NCBI RefSeq assembly: GCF_001552135.1
Contig: NZ_BCQP01000010.1
Location: 310,001 to 374,000 of the forward strand
DNA length: 64,000 nt
Direction of reading: 5' to 3'
Origin: Actinomadura chibensis NBRC 106107
GTDB taxonomy: Bacteria; Actinomycetota; Actinomycetes; Streptosporangiales; Streptosporangiaceae
This document shows positions 40,454 through 48,282 of this stretch, one piece after another; position 1 is the stretch's first letter, and each line of letters begins with the position of its first letter. A program made the position numbers and the translations under genes. The notes under the pieces are model-generated. The model did no database searches. It saw only the letters and a list, made by a program, of their open reading frames with translations, and had not been told where the DNA came from.

Positions 40454-41449
40454 GTGGACGGTGCGGCGCGCACCCGCGCCTGGGGCGTGGGCCTCACGGT
40501 GCTGTCCTCGGTATGCTTCGGCGCGTCCGGGCCGTTCGGCAAGGCCCTCATCGAGGGCGGGCTCAGCCCGCTGCAGGCGGTCTGGCTGCGGATGGCGACG
40601 GCCGCGCTCGTCCTGGTCCCGCTCGCGGCGGTGCTGCGCGGCCGCGCCCTCGCCCGGGGCCTGCGCCGCGACCTCGTCCCGATCGTCGGCTACGGCATCG
40701 CCGGGATCGCGGGCTGCCAGGCGTTCTACTTCGTCGCCGCGTCCCGGCTGCCGGTCGGCGTGGCGATCCTGCTGGAGTTCTGCGGACCGGTGATCGTGCT
40801 GGCGTGGCTGCGGATCGTCCGCCGCGCCCCCGTGCACCGCACCGCCGCCGCCGGCGTCGCCGTCGCGCTCGCCGGGCTCGCCCTCGTCGTCCAGGTGTGG
40901 CAGGGCCTCGGCCTGGACCCCCTCGGCCTGGCCGCCGGGCTCGCCGCCGCCGCGTGCCAGGCCGCCTACTTCCTCATCGTCGACCGGCTCGCCGGACGCG
41001 CCGACCCGATCGTGCTCACCGCGTCCGGGTCCGCCGTCGCCGTCGCCGCGCTCACCGCGATCGCCGCGCCGTGGACGCTGCCCTGGGACGTGCTGCCCGC
41101 GGACGTCGCCGTCGGCGGGCACACCGCGCCCGGATGGACGCTCGTCGCCTGGATAGGGCTCGTCAGCACCGTCCTCGCCTACCTCACCGGCACCGCCGGG
41201 CTGCAGCGCCTGCCCGCGCAGGTCGGCGGCGCGATCTGCTACACCGAGGCCGTCGCCGCCGCGCTCATCGCCTGGGCCGTCCTCGGCGAGCACCTCGCCC
41301 CCGCCCAGCTCGCCGGGGGCGCGATCGTGCTGACCGGCGCCTACATCGCCCAGCGCGCCGCCATCGCCCGCCCCGCACCGCCCGGCGTCCCCCCGGCCCC
41401 GGCCGCGCCCATCCCAGGGACCGCGCCCACGACCGCGGTCGGACGCTGA
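40454..41449 (+). CDS. EamA family transporter (RhtA-like drug/metabolite exporter)
   Basis: 331 residues with ten hydrophobic segments in two EamA repeats. Examples are VGLTVLSSVCFGASGPFGKA, WLRMATAALVLVPLAAVL, IVGYGIAGIAGCQAFYFVAA, PVGVAILLEFCGPVIVLAW, then GLAAAACQAAYFLIVDRLAG and GGAICYTEAVAAALIAWAVL. It is an inner-membrane exporter of amino acids or metabolites; the substrate is not determined. The GTG 40454 start follows GGGAG. The C-terminal 30 residues are Pro/Ala-rich and disordered. It is divergent from the large Pro-rich protein gene. Confidence 0.88.
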   Translation: MDGAARTRAWGVGLTVLSSVCFGASGPFGKALIEGGLSPLQAVWLRMATAALVLVPLAAVLRGRALARGLRRDLVPIVGYGIAGIAGCQAFYFVAASRLPVGVAILLEFCGPVIVLAWLRIVRRAPVHRTAAAGVAVALAGLALVVQVWQGLGLDPLGLAAGLAAAACQAAYFLIVDRLAGRADPIVLTASGSAVAVAALTAIAAPWTLPWDVLPADVAVGGHTAPGWTLVAWIGLVSTVLAYLTGTAGLQRLPAQVGGAICYTEAVAAALIAWAVLGEHLAPAQLAGGAIVLTGAYIAQRAAIARPAPPGVPPAPAAPIPGTAPTTAVGR

Positions 41450-41465
41450 CCCCGACCGCGGCGGG

Positions 41466-42236
41466 TCAGGCGTGCTCGGCGCGGAAGCGGCGCGCGCCGA
41501 GCGCCACCGACACCACCAGCAGCACCGCCGTGACCAGCGCGCCCTCCGCGACCGCCGCCGTCGCGTAGTCGCCGCGGAACGCCGCCCGCGCCGCGTCCAC
41601 CACGTACCGGAACGGCGTCAGCCGCGACAGGGCGTCCAGCCAGCCCGGAGCCAGGCTCATCGGCAGCAGGATCCCCGACAGCAGCAGCAGCGGAAGCGTC
41701 ACCGCCGACAGCAGCGGCGCGAACGCGTCCTCGCTGCGCGTCCGCAGTGCCAGGACGTAGGACAGCGACGCCACGCTCACCGCCAGCGACACCACGAACA
41801 CGAGGCCCACCGCCACGCCGCCCGCCGGAGCCCGCAGCCCCAGCGCCAGCCCGACCCCCACCAGCAGCACCGCCTGCGCGCCCACCACGGCGGTGTCGCG
41901 CAGCACCCGGCCGAGCAGCAGCGCCGTCCGGCTCACCGGGGTGACCCGCAGCCGCTCCAGCACCCCCGACCGCAGGTCGCCGATCAGCCCGAACCCCACG
42001 AACCCCGCGCCGAACAGCGTCAGCTGGATCAGCACGCCCGGGACGAACGACCGCCACGCGTCGCCCGCCCCGGACCCGCGCACCTCCGCCAGGTCCTTCA
42101 GCAGCGGCCCGAACAGCACCAGGTACAGCAGCGGCTGCAGCGCCCCGAACACGATCGCGACCTTGCTGCGCAGCGTCTGCCGCAGGTATCGCAGGAAGAT
42201 CAGCCGCGTGTCGGACGCGGTCCGCGCGAGAGACAT
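41466..42236 (-). CDS. ABC-2 type transporter permease
   Basis: 256 residues with six membrane segments: VAIVFGALQPLLYLVLFGPL, FVPGVLIQLTLFGAGFVGFG, VVGAQAVLLVGVGLALGL, GLVFVVSLAVSVASLSYVLA, LLSAVTLPLLLLSGILLPMS and EGALVTAVLLVVSVALGARR. The loop GVLERLRVTPVSRTALLLGR is the DrrB/NodJ-type coupling motif. It pairs with the ATPase gene 37 bp upstream to make an exporter. ATG 42236 has GGAG at good spacing. Confidence 0.9.
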   Translation of the reverse strand: MSLARTASDTRLIFLRYLRQTLRSKVAIVFGALQPLLYLVLFGPLLKDLAEVRGSGAGDAWRSFVPGVLIQLTLFGAGFVGFGLIGDLRSGVLERLRVTPVSRTALLLGRVLRDTAVVGAQAVLLVGVGLALGLRAPAGGVAVGLVFVVSLAVSVASLSYVLALRTRSEDAFAPLLSAVTLPLLLLSGILLPMSLAPGWLDALSRLTPFRYVVDAARAAFRGDYATAAVAEGALVTAVLLVVSVALGARRFRAEHA

Positions 42237-42273
42237 CACAGGGGGGCTCCTTCGAGGCACGCCGGGACGCCGC

Positions 42274-43308
42274 TCAGGCGGCCGGCACGGAAGAGACAGA
42301 ACCGGGACCGGACGAGGACGGGGCGGACGGGGCGGACGGGTCGCGCAGGGAGCGGCCCGTGACGGCGAGGAACACATCGTCCAGGGTCGGGCGCGACAGG
42401 CTCAGCGACGCCAGCTCCACGCCCGCCCCGTCCAGCGCGCGGATCAGGCCCGTCAGCGCCTTCTCGCCGTCCTCGACCGTCAGCCGCACCACCCGGCCCG
42501 CCACCGCCGCCTCCCGCACCGCCGGATGCCGCGACAGCGCCGCCCGCGCCGCACCCACCCCGTCCGCCACCCCGTCCGCCAGCGCGGCTCCGACCGGGTC
42601 GGCCAGTTCCAGGACGACGACGTCGCCCGCGACTCGGCGCTTCAGCTCGGCGGGCGTGCCCTCGGCCACGATCAGGCCCCGGTCGATGATCAGCAGCCGG
42701 TCGCACAGGGCGTCCGCCTCGTCCAGGTAGTGGGTGGTCAGGAACACCGTCGTGCCGTCCCGCTCGCGCATGGCGCGGATGTGCTCCCACAGGCCGCCGC
42801 GGCTGTGCGGGTCCAGGCCGGTGGTCGGCTCGTCCAGGAACAGCAGCGGCGGGCGGTGCACGAGCCCGAGGGCGATGTCGAGCCTGCGGCGCTGCCCGCC
42901 CGACAGCGACCCCGCCGGGCGCGCGCCCAGGCCGTCCAGGTCGAGGCGGGCGCACAGGTCGGCGATCCGCGCGGCGCGGTCCGGCACCCCGTACAGGCGG
43001 GCCTGCAGGTCCAGCTCCTCGGCGGCGGGGACGGACGGGTCGGTGCCGCCGCCCTGCGCCACCACCCCGATCCGGCGCCGCACCCCGGCCGGGTCGCCGC
43101 GCAGGTCGCGGCCCGCGACGGTCGCCGTCCCGGCGGTGGGCGCCAGCAGCGTGGTCAGCATCCGCAGCGTGGTGGTCTTGCCCGCGCCGTTCGGGCCGAG
43201 GAACCCGACGATCTCGCCGGGCGCGACCGACAGGTCCACGCCCCGGACGGCCTCGACCGTCCCGTGCCTGCCGGTGAAGGTGCGGGCCAGGCCGCGCGCG
43301 TCGATCAC
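42274..43308 (-). CDS. ABC transporter ATP-binding protein
   Basis: 344 residues. Walker A GPNGAGKTT, signature LSGGQRRRLDIALG, Walker B LLFLDEPTTGLDP and the H-loop TTHYLDEAD are all intact. A DrrA-like C-terminal domain ends with SRPTLDDVFLAVTGRSLRD, then a Ser/Pro tail. With the following permease it exports an unknown compound, probably under control of the divergent TetR gene. GTG 43308 is chosen over GTG 43314 because GGAGGTGA sits just upstream at normal spacing. Confidence 0.92.
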   Translation of the reverse strand: MIDARGLARTFTGRHGTVEAVRGVDLSVAPGEIVGFLGPNGAGKTTTLRMLTTLLAPTAGTATVAGRDLRGDPAGVRRRIGVVAQGGGTDPSVPAAEELDLQARLYGVPDRAARIADLCARLDLDGLGARPAGSLSGGQRRRLDIALGLVHRPPLLFLDEPTTGLDPHSRGGLWEHIRAMRERDGTTVFLTTHYLDEADALCDRLLIIDRGLIVAEGTPAELKRRVAGDVVVLELADPVGAALADGVADGVGAARAALSRHPAVREAAVAGRVVRLTVEDGEKALTGLIRALDGAGVELASLSLSRPTLDDVFLAVTGRSLRDPSAPSAPSSSGPGSVSSVPAA

Positions 43309-43363
43309 GGTCACCTCCGAGGAGCCGGGTGCGAAAGCCCGCCCACAGTAACCACAAATTTGC

Positions 43364-43390
43364 AGTGACACCAAATTTTAAGTGACACCA
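43364..43390. promoter_or_regulatory. Direct repeat in the ABC/TetR divergent promoter region
   Basis: AGTGACACCA occurs at 43364-43373 and 43381-43390 (17-bp period), separated by AATTTTA. The 100-bp intergenic region is far AT-richer than its surroundings and also carries AAATTT twice. It is a likely operator for the TetR regulator, although TetR sites are usually inverted. Confidence 0.45.
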
Positions 43391-43397
43391 GTGAAGG

Positions 43398-43403
43398 TAT
43401 ATT
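43398..43403 (+). promoter_or_regulatory. -10 hexamer of the TetR gene, leaderless arrangement
   Basis: TATATT ends six bases before ATG 43410. Transcription is expected to begin at the start codon. TTTTAA (43376-43381) sixteen bases upstream is a poor but possible -35. Confidence 0.5.
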
Positions 43404-43409
43404 CTCCGC

Positions 43410-44108
43410 ATGGGAGACGAGATCGCGCCCGGCGGGGGAAGGCGGGCCGAGCCGGAGCTCGGGCTGCGCGAGCGCAAGAAGCGCGAGACCCGGCGCCGCA
43501 TCTCCGACATCGCCACCGGGCTGTTCATCATGCGCGGCTTCGACAGCGTCACCATCGCCGACGTCGCCCGCGCCGCCGACGTGTCGGTCAACACCGTCTT
43601 CAACTACTTCCGCACCAAGGAGGACCTGTTCTTCGACCGGCAGGCCGAGATCGTCGAGCGCGCCGCCGCCGCGTTCGACGACCGCCGCCCCGGCGAGGGC
43701 GTCGCCGCCCTGTTCCGCCGCTCCTTCATGGAGGGCCTGGACGCCGGCGCCCACCACACCGGGTTCCACGAGGGCTCGGAGACCTGGGCCAGGACCGTCC
43801 AGGACAGCCCCGCCCTCATGGCCCGCCAGCGCGAGATCGTCCGCCAGGCCCAGGACGCCCTCGCCGAGCGCCTCGCCGAGGCCACCGGCGCCGACCCCGA
43901 CGACATCGCCCCCGCCATCGCCGCCGCGATGGTGTTCGCCGCCGTCACCGGGCTGACCGACCACATCGTCCGCCGCAAGATCGCGGGGGAGACCCTGGAG
44001 GAGATGCGCGACAGCGTCTACGCCAACGCCCGCCGCGCCTTCGACCTCCTCGAACACGGCCTCGGCGGCTACGCCGCCGCCCCGCCCGACGACCCCGCCG
44101 CACCATAA
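43410..44108 (+). CDS. TetR family transcriptional regulator
   Basis: 232 residues. The N-terminal HTH is clear: RERKKRETRRRISDIATGLF, FDSVTIADVARAADVSVNTV and FNYFRTKEDLFFDR. The N-F-Y recognition helix end is typical. The C-terminal ligand domain has no recognisable identity (ALMARQREIVRQAQDALAER, DDIAPAIAAAMVFAAVTGLT). It is divergent from the ABC exporter and very likely its repressor. The message is probably leaderless because a TATATT -10 sits six bases before the ATG. Confidence 0.9.
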   Translation: MGDEIAPGGGRRAEPELGLRERKKRETRRRISDIATGLFIMRGFDSVTIADVARAADVSVNTVFNYFRTKEDLFFDRQAEIVERAAAAFDDRRPGEGVAALFRRSFMEGLDAGAHHTGFHEGSETWARTVQDSPALMARQREIVRQAQDALAERLAEATGADPDDIAPAIAAAMVFAAVTGLTDHIVRRKIAGETLEEMRDSVYANARRAFDLLEHGLGGYAAAPPDDPAAP

Positions 44109-44204
44109 CCGCCGCTTCTGGGACGTAGAAGACCCATGTCTTGGACTTATCGGGCGGCGGACGGCACCCTGGAAGGGAAAGGCACACCGACCAGGGGAGC
44201 GACC

Positions 44205-44582
44205 ATGACAGAGCGCGAGAAGGCCATGCGGCCCGAGGACATCACCCGGCTGTTCGTCGAACGGTCCAACGCGGGCGACGCCGCCGGCGTCGCCGCGCTC
44301 TACGAGCCCGACGCGGTGCTGGCCTACCCGCCCGGCTCCCAGACCGTCGGACGCGACGCCATCCAGGCCCTCTGGGAGAAGGTCCTGGCCGCCGGGCCCC
44401 GCTTCGAGCCCGAGGAGCCGCTGCCCACCCTCGTCAGCGGCGACATCGCCCTCACCTCCACCCCGCCCCGCGACGGCGCCGGGGCCCGCGCGCAGGTCGT
44501 CCGCCGCCAGCCCGACGGGAGCTGGCTCCGCGTCCTCGACCAGCCCGAGTTCGTCCCCGTCACCGGCGCCGCCGACGCCTGA
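44205..44582 (+). CDS. SnoaL-like / NTF2-fold protein
   Basis: 125 residues, cone-shaped alpha+beta fold. Pattern: ITRLFVERSNAGDAAGVAAL, YEPDAVLAYPPGSQTVGRDA, IQALWEKVLA and the last strands SWLRVLDQPEFVP. Proteins of this kind are small cyclases, isomerases or orphan scaffolds; the typical polyketide-cyclase Asp/His pair is not evident. GGGGAGC precedes ATG 44205; ATG 44136 is in frame upstream but lacks conserved sequence. It follows the TetR gene by 96 bp and may be co-regulated. Confidence 0.85.
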   Translation: MTEREKAMRPEDITRLFVERSNAGDAAGVAALYEPDAVLAYPPGSQTVGRDAIQALWEKVLAAGPRFEPEEPLPTLVSGDIALTSTPPRDGAGARAQVVRRQPDGSWLRVLDQPEFVPVTGAADA

Positions 44583-44638
44583 CCGCCCGCGTCCGGCGAC
44601 AGGACGGCTGGGCGGCTGGCGGGGGTCGCCGGGGCGGG

Positions 44639-45781
44639 TCAGCCGGGCCAGATCGGGTAGTCGACGTAGCCGCGCGGGCCGCCGCCGTACCGGGTCCCCG
44701 GATCGTCGGACGCGGGCTCCACGCCCAGCGCGAACCGCGCCACCAGGTCCGGGTTGGCGATGAACGGCGACGCGAACGACACCGCGTCGGCGATCCCCGC
44801 CTCCACGACCGCGTTGCCCGCCTCCCGGCCGAACCCGTGGTTGGCGATCAGCGGCCCGCCGAACAGCCGCCGGTACCGCGCGAACCCCGCGAAGTCGGGG
44901 ACGGCGCCCGGCCGCGGCAGCGCCCGCCCCCGCAGATGCAGGTAGGCGAGCCCCCGCCCGTCCAACTCCTCGACGAGGCCGTCGTAGTCGGCCAGGGCCG
45001 CCTCGTCGGCGGTGTAGGGGTAGCCCTCCGCCGGGCGGCACGCGTCGGCCGCCGTCCACCACGGGGACAGCCGCACCCCCGTCCGGGCCGGGTCCCACGC
45101 CGCCGCCACCGCGTCCACCACCTCCAGCGGCAGCCGCGCCCGGTCCGCGCCGTACCCGTCGCGGCGCACGTTCAGCCGCGGGTTCATGAACTGCGCGAGC
45201 AGGTACGCGCCGTTCGCGGCGACCTCCACCCCGTCGAACCCGGCGCGGCGCGCGTTGACCGCCGCCGCCGCGTACTCGGCGACCGTCCGGTCGATGTCGG
45301 CGGGCGTCATCTCCCGCGGCGTCACCGTCGGCCTCGGACCGGCCTCGGTCCGGCACGTCTCGCCCGGGTCCACCGGCGACGGCCCCGCGGGCCGCTCCCC
45401 GCCCAGATGGTCCGGATGGGAGAAGGCGCCCGCGTGCCACAACTGCAGCACGATCCGCCCGCCCAGCGCGTGCACCACCCCGGTGACCCGCAGCCACGCC
45501 TCCACCTGCGCCTCGGCGTAGATCCCCGGCACCCGCGGGAACCCGACCGCCCGCTCGCTCACCCACGCGCCCTCCGCCACGATCAGCCCCGCCGTCGCGC
45601 GCTGCGCGTAGTAGGCCGCGTGCAGGTCCGTCGGCACCCGCCCCGGACCCGACGCCCGCGCCCGCGTCATCGGCGCCATCACCACCCGGTTCGGCAGCGC
45701 CAGCCCGCCGAGCCGCACCGGGCCCAGCAGCGGCTGGTCCCGGCCGTTAGGCTGGTCGGGACGCCGTACGTCTCGGAACAT
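44639..45781 (-). CDS. Old Yellow Enzyme family NADH:flavin oxidoreductase / alkene reductase
   Basis: 380 residues, FMN TIM barrel. Landmarks: LGGLALPNRVVMAPMTRARA, PTDLHAAYYAQRATAGLIVA, GRIVLQLWHAGAFSHPDHLG, EYAAAAVNARRAGFDGVEVA, FMNPRLNVRRDGYG, and GPLIANHGFGREAGNAVVEA. The usual substrate-binding H-x-x-N pattern (VEVHGANGYL) reads VEVAANGAYLL here, so the His is replaced. It would reduce activated alkenes. ATG 45781 follows GGAGGAGAAGGAG. It is divergent from an ECF41-type sigma gene, which may control it. Confidence 0.88.
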   Translation of the reverse strand: MFRDVRRPDQPNGRDQPLLGPVRLGGLALPNRVVMAPMTRARASGPGRVPTDLHAAYYAQRATAGLIVAEGAWVSERAVGFPRVPGIYAEAQVEAWLRVTGVVHALGGRIVLQLWHAGAFSHPDHLGGERPAGPSPVDPGETCRTEAGPRPTVTPREMTPADIDRTVAEYAAAAVNARRAGFDGVEVAANGAYLLAQFMNPRLNVRRDGYGADRARLPLEVVDAVAAAWDPARTGVRLSPWWTAADACRPAEGYPYTADEAALADYDGLVEELDGRGLAYLHLRGRALPRPGAVPDFAGFARYRRLFGGPLIANHGFGREAGNAVVEAGIADAVSFASPFIANPDLVARFALGVEPASDDPGTRYGGGPRGYVDYPIWPG

Positions 45782-45858
45782 CGCTCCTTCTCCTCCTCCT
45801 GCCGCGCCGTCCATTCGATGCCACCGAACAGACGGACCCCGACGAGGAAAGGTGACCG

Positions 45859-46767
45859 ATGTCCGAGCACGCCGCCCTGGCCGAACGGTTCGAGGCCCAC
45901 CGCGAGCGGCTCCGCGCGGTGGCCTACCGCATGCTGGGCACGGCCGGCGAGGCCGACGACGCCGTCCAGGAGGCGTGGCTGCGCCTCACCCGCGCCGACC
46001 CCGCCCGCATCGACAGCCTGGAGGCGTGGCTGCGCACCGTCGTGTCCCGGGTGTGCCTGGACATGCTCCGCGCCCGCGCCACCCGCCGCGAGGACCCGCT
46101 CGGCTGGCACTCGCCCGTCCAGGCCGAGGACGGCGACCCCGAGCACGAGGCCGAGCTGATCGACTCGGTCGGCCGCGCCATGCTCGTCGTCCTGGACGCC
46201 CTCGGCCCCGCCGAACGCGTCGCGTTCGTCCTGCACGACGTGTTCGCCGTCCCGTTCGACCAGATCGCCGCCGTCGTCGACCGCAGCCCCGACGCCGCCA
46301 AGAAGCTCGCCAGCCGGGCCCGCCGCCGCGTCCGCGGCGCCCCCGCCGCGCCGCCCGCCGAACTCGCCGCGCAGCGCCGCGTCGTCGAGGCGTTCCTCGC
46401 CGCCGCCCGCGGCGGCGACCTGGAGGCCCTCCTCGCCGTCCTCGCGCCCGGCGTCGTCCGCACCGCCGACGCCGCCGCGCTCGCCCCCGGCCGCCCCCGC
46501 ACCGTCACCGGCGCCCGCGACGTCGCCCGCGAGATGCGGATGTTCGGACGCCGCGCCCGCTACGCCGCGCCCGCCCTGGTCGGCGGCGCGGCCGGCGCCG
46601 TCGTCGCCCCGCACGGGCGGCTCCTGCTCGCCCTCGCCGTCACCGTCCGCGACGGCCGCGTCGCCGCCTACGAGATGATCGCCGACCCGGACCGGCTCCG
46701 CGCCCTCGACATCGCCGTCCTGGACACCACCGTCCTCGACAACGAACACCGTCCCGAGCCCGCATAG
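45859..46767 (+). CDS. ECF41-type (SigJ-like) sigma factor with C-terminal SnoaL-like domain
   Basis: 302 residues. Region 2: ERLRAVAYRMLGTAGEADDA and VQEAWLRLTRADPARIDSLE. Region 4: LGPAERVAFVLHDVFAVPFD and IAAVVDRSPDAAKKLASRAR. The C-terminal 120 residues (VVEAFLAAARGGDLEALLAV, then LALAVTVRDGRVAAYEMIAD) form the SnoaL-like domain that in ECF41 factors controls activity in place of an anti-sigma. It ends with a DPDRL element like the conserved NPDKL tail. ECF41 genes usually neighbour the redox gene they activate; here that is the divergent Old Yellow Enzyme. AAAGGTG precedes ATG 45859. Confidence 0.92.
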   Translation: MSEHAALAERFEAHRERLRAVAYRMLGTAGEADDAVQEAWLRLTRADPARIDSLEAWLRTVVSRVCLDMLRARATRREDPLGWHSPVQAEDGDPEHEAELIDSVGRAMLVVLDALGPAERVAFVLHDVFAVPFDQIAAVVDRSPDAAKKLASRARRRVRGAPAAPPAELAAQRRVVEAFLAAARGGDLEALLAVLAPGVVRTADAAALAPGRPRTVTGARDVAREMRMFGRRARYAAPALVGGAAGAVVAPHGRLLLALAVTVRDGRVAAYEMIADPDRLRALDIAVLDTTVLDNEHRPEPA

Positions 46768-46804
46768 ACTTCGCCGCACCGACCAGACCGCCAGGAGACC
46801 CCGC

Positions 46805-46861
46805 ATGCGCACCCCGACCAGCGCCGCCGCCGCCCACGACGGCGCCGCCCCCGTCCGCTGA
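46805..46861 (+). CDS. Possible 18-residue leader peptide upstream of the YdeI-like gene
   Basis: ATG 46805 has AGGAGA seven bases upstream and opens an 18-codon frame (MRTPTSAAAAHDGAAPVR) whose TGA stop is followed after one base by the ATG of the next gene. The downstream ATG lacks its own ribosome site, so the short frame may deliver ribosomes to it by reinitiation. It could equally be chance. Confidence 0.35.
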   Translation: MRTPTSAAAAHDGAAPVR

Positions 46862-46862
46862 C

Positions 46863-47423
46863 ATGGACGACCCGGGCAGCGCGCTGCACTTCGCCGACGC
46901 CGCCGCATGGGAGGCGTGGCTGGCCCGCCACCACGACACCGGCGCCGGGGCCTGGCTGACGATCGCCAAGAAGGGCGCGCCCGTCGCGTCCCTCACGATC
47001 GCCGACGCCCTCGACGTCGCGCTGTGCTACGGCTGGATCGACAGCCAGCGCAGATCCCTCGACGAGCACCGCTACCTGCAGCGGTACTCGCGGCGCCGCA
47101 AGGGCAGCCCCTGGTCGGCGGTGAACGTCGCCAAGGCCGAGGCGCTGATCGCCGCCGGGCGGATGCGGCCGCCCGGCCTCGCCGAGATCGACGCCGCCCG
47201 CGCCGACGGACGCTGGGACGCCGCCTACGCCGCCCAGCGCGACGCGACCGTCCCGCCCGACCTCGCCGAGGCCCTCGCCGCCCACCCCGGCGCCGCCGCC
47301 CGCTTCGACGCCCTCGACAAGACCGCCCGCTACCTGCTGATCCTGCCGCTGCTGAAGGCCCGCACCCCGGCCGGGCGCCGGGCCCGCCTCGACCGCGCGA
47401 TCGCCGACCTCCTCGACACCTGA
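46863..47423 (+). CDS. YdeI/OmpD-associated (OmdA) family protein
   Basis: 186 residues. Family blocks: LHFADAAAWEAWLARHHDTG, AWLTIAKKGAPVASLTIADA, LDVALCYGWIDSQRRSLDEH, RYLQRYSRRRKGSPWSAVNV, then AKAEALIAAGRMRPPGLAEI. It is a cytoplasmic protein linked to stress or bacteriocin tolerance in other bacteria, but mechanism is unknown. The start ATG 46863 has no independent ribosome site; translation may be coupled to the 18-codon frame just upstream. The 194 bp after the gene contain nothing I can identify. Confidence 0.88.
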   Translation: MDDPGSALHFADAAAWEAWLARHHDTGAGAWLTIAKKGAPVASLTIADALDVALCYGWIDSQRRSLDEHRYLQRYSRRRKGSPWSAVNVAKAEALIAAGRMRPPGLAEIDAARADGRWDAAYAAQRDATVPPDLAEALAAHPGAAARFDALDKTARYLLILPLLKARTPAGRRARLDRAIADLLDT

Positions 47424-47617
47424 CCCCGGGCCGGGCCCCGGGCGGGGGCGCCGCGGGCAGGGCGTCCGGGCGGTCGCCGGTGTTCTGCCGGTGTTCTGTC
47501 GGTGCCGCCGCATACTCTTCCGGAACCCGAGCACGACCGGGCACATCGCCCCGGAACCGGCGGGACGCCTCCGGCCACGGCGGCGACACGACAGGACGAG
47601 ACCTGAGGAGAACACCG

Positions 47618-48190
47618 ATGCGCACCTTGATCAGCACCGCCTTCGTCTCGCTCGACGGCGTCGTCGAGGCGCCCGGCGGCGAACCCGGCTACCGCAACTC
47701 CGGCTGGACGTTCAAGAACGTCGACTTCCTCCCCGAGGCCTACGAGATCAAGGGCCGCGAGCAGCAGGAGGCCACCGCCATGCTCATGGGACGCGTCAGC
47801 TACGAGGCGTTCAGCCCCGTCTGGCCCGACATGGCCGAGTTCGCCGACTACAAGGCGATGCCGAAGTACGTCGTGTCCACCACCCTCACCGACGCCGACC
47901 TGGTCGACAACTGGTCCGAGACGACGATCCTGCGGTCCCTGGACGAGGTCGCCGCCCTGAAGGAGACCGACGGCGGCCCGATCATCGTCCACGGCAGCGC
48001 CACCCTCAACCACGGCCTGTCCGACGCCGGGCTCATCGACCGCTACCACCTCCTGGTCTTCCCCCTCCTGCTCGGCGCGGGCAAGCGGCTGTTCAGCGAC
48101 ACCGACAAGGACGCGCAGAAACTGCGGCTCGTCGAGCACGAGGTCTACGCCAACGGCCTGCAGAAGAACGTCTTCGACGTCGTCCGCTGA
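47618..48190 (+). CDS. Dihydrofolate reductase-like (RibD C-terminal) family protein
   Basis: 190 residues. The opening MRTLISTAFVSLDGVVEAPG and later AMLMGRVSYEAFSPVWPDMA, KYVVSTTLTDADLVDNWSET, GPIIVHGSATLNHGLSDAGL and YHLLVFPLLLGAGKRLFSD are characteristic of actinobacterial YyaP/RibD-C reductases, which bind NADPH. The substrate is unknown; these are not the housekeeping FolA. TGAGGAGA precedes ATG 47618. Confidence 0.92.
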   Translation: MRTLISTAFVSLDGVVEAPGGEPGYRNSGWTFKNVDFLPEAYEIKGREQQEATAMLMGRVSYEAFSPVWPDMAEFADYKAMPKYVVSTTLTDADLVDNWSETTILRSLDEVAALKETDGGPIIVHGSATLNHGLSDAGLIDRYHLLVFPLLLGAGKRLFSDTDKDAQKLRLVEHEVYANGLQKNVFDVVR

Positions 48191-48282
48191 CCGCCGCGAC
48201 CGGCTGAAGAGTCGGCAAAGACCCGGTATCGGACGCACGGCGCCGCCCGGGCGGGGCCGGGCGGCGCGGTTAGCGTGCGGGC

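Noticed and set aside
47708..47726. GACGTTC-aa-GAACGTC palindrome
   Set aside because: It lies inside the coding sequence of the DHFR-like gene and matches ordinary codons (TFKNVD); no promoter context.
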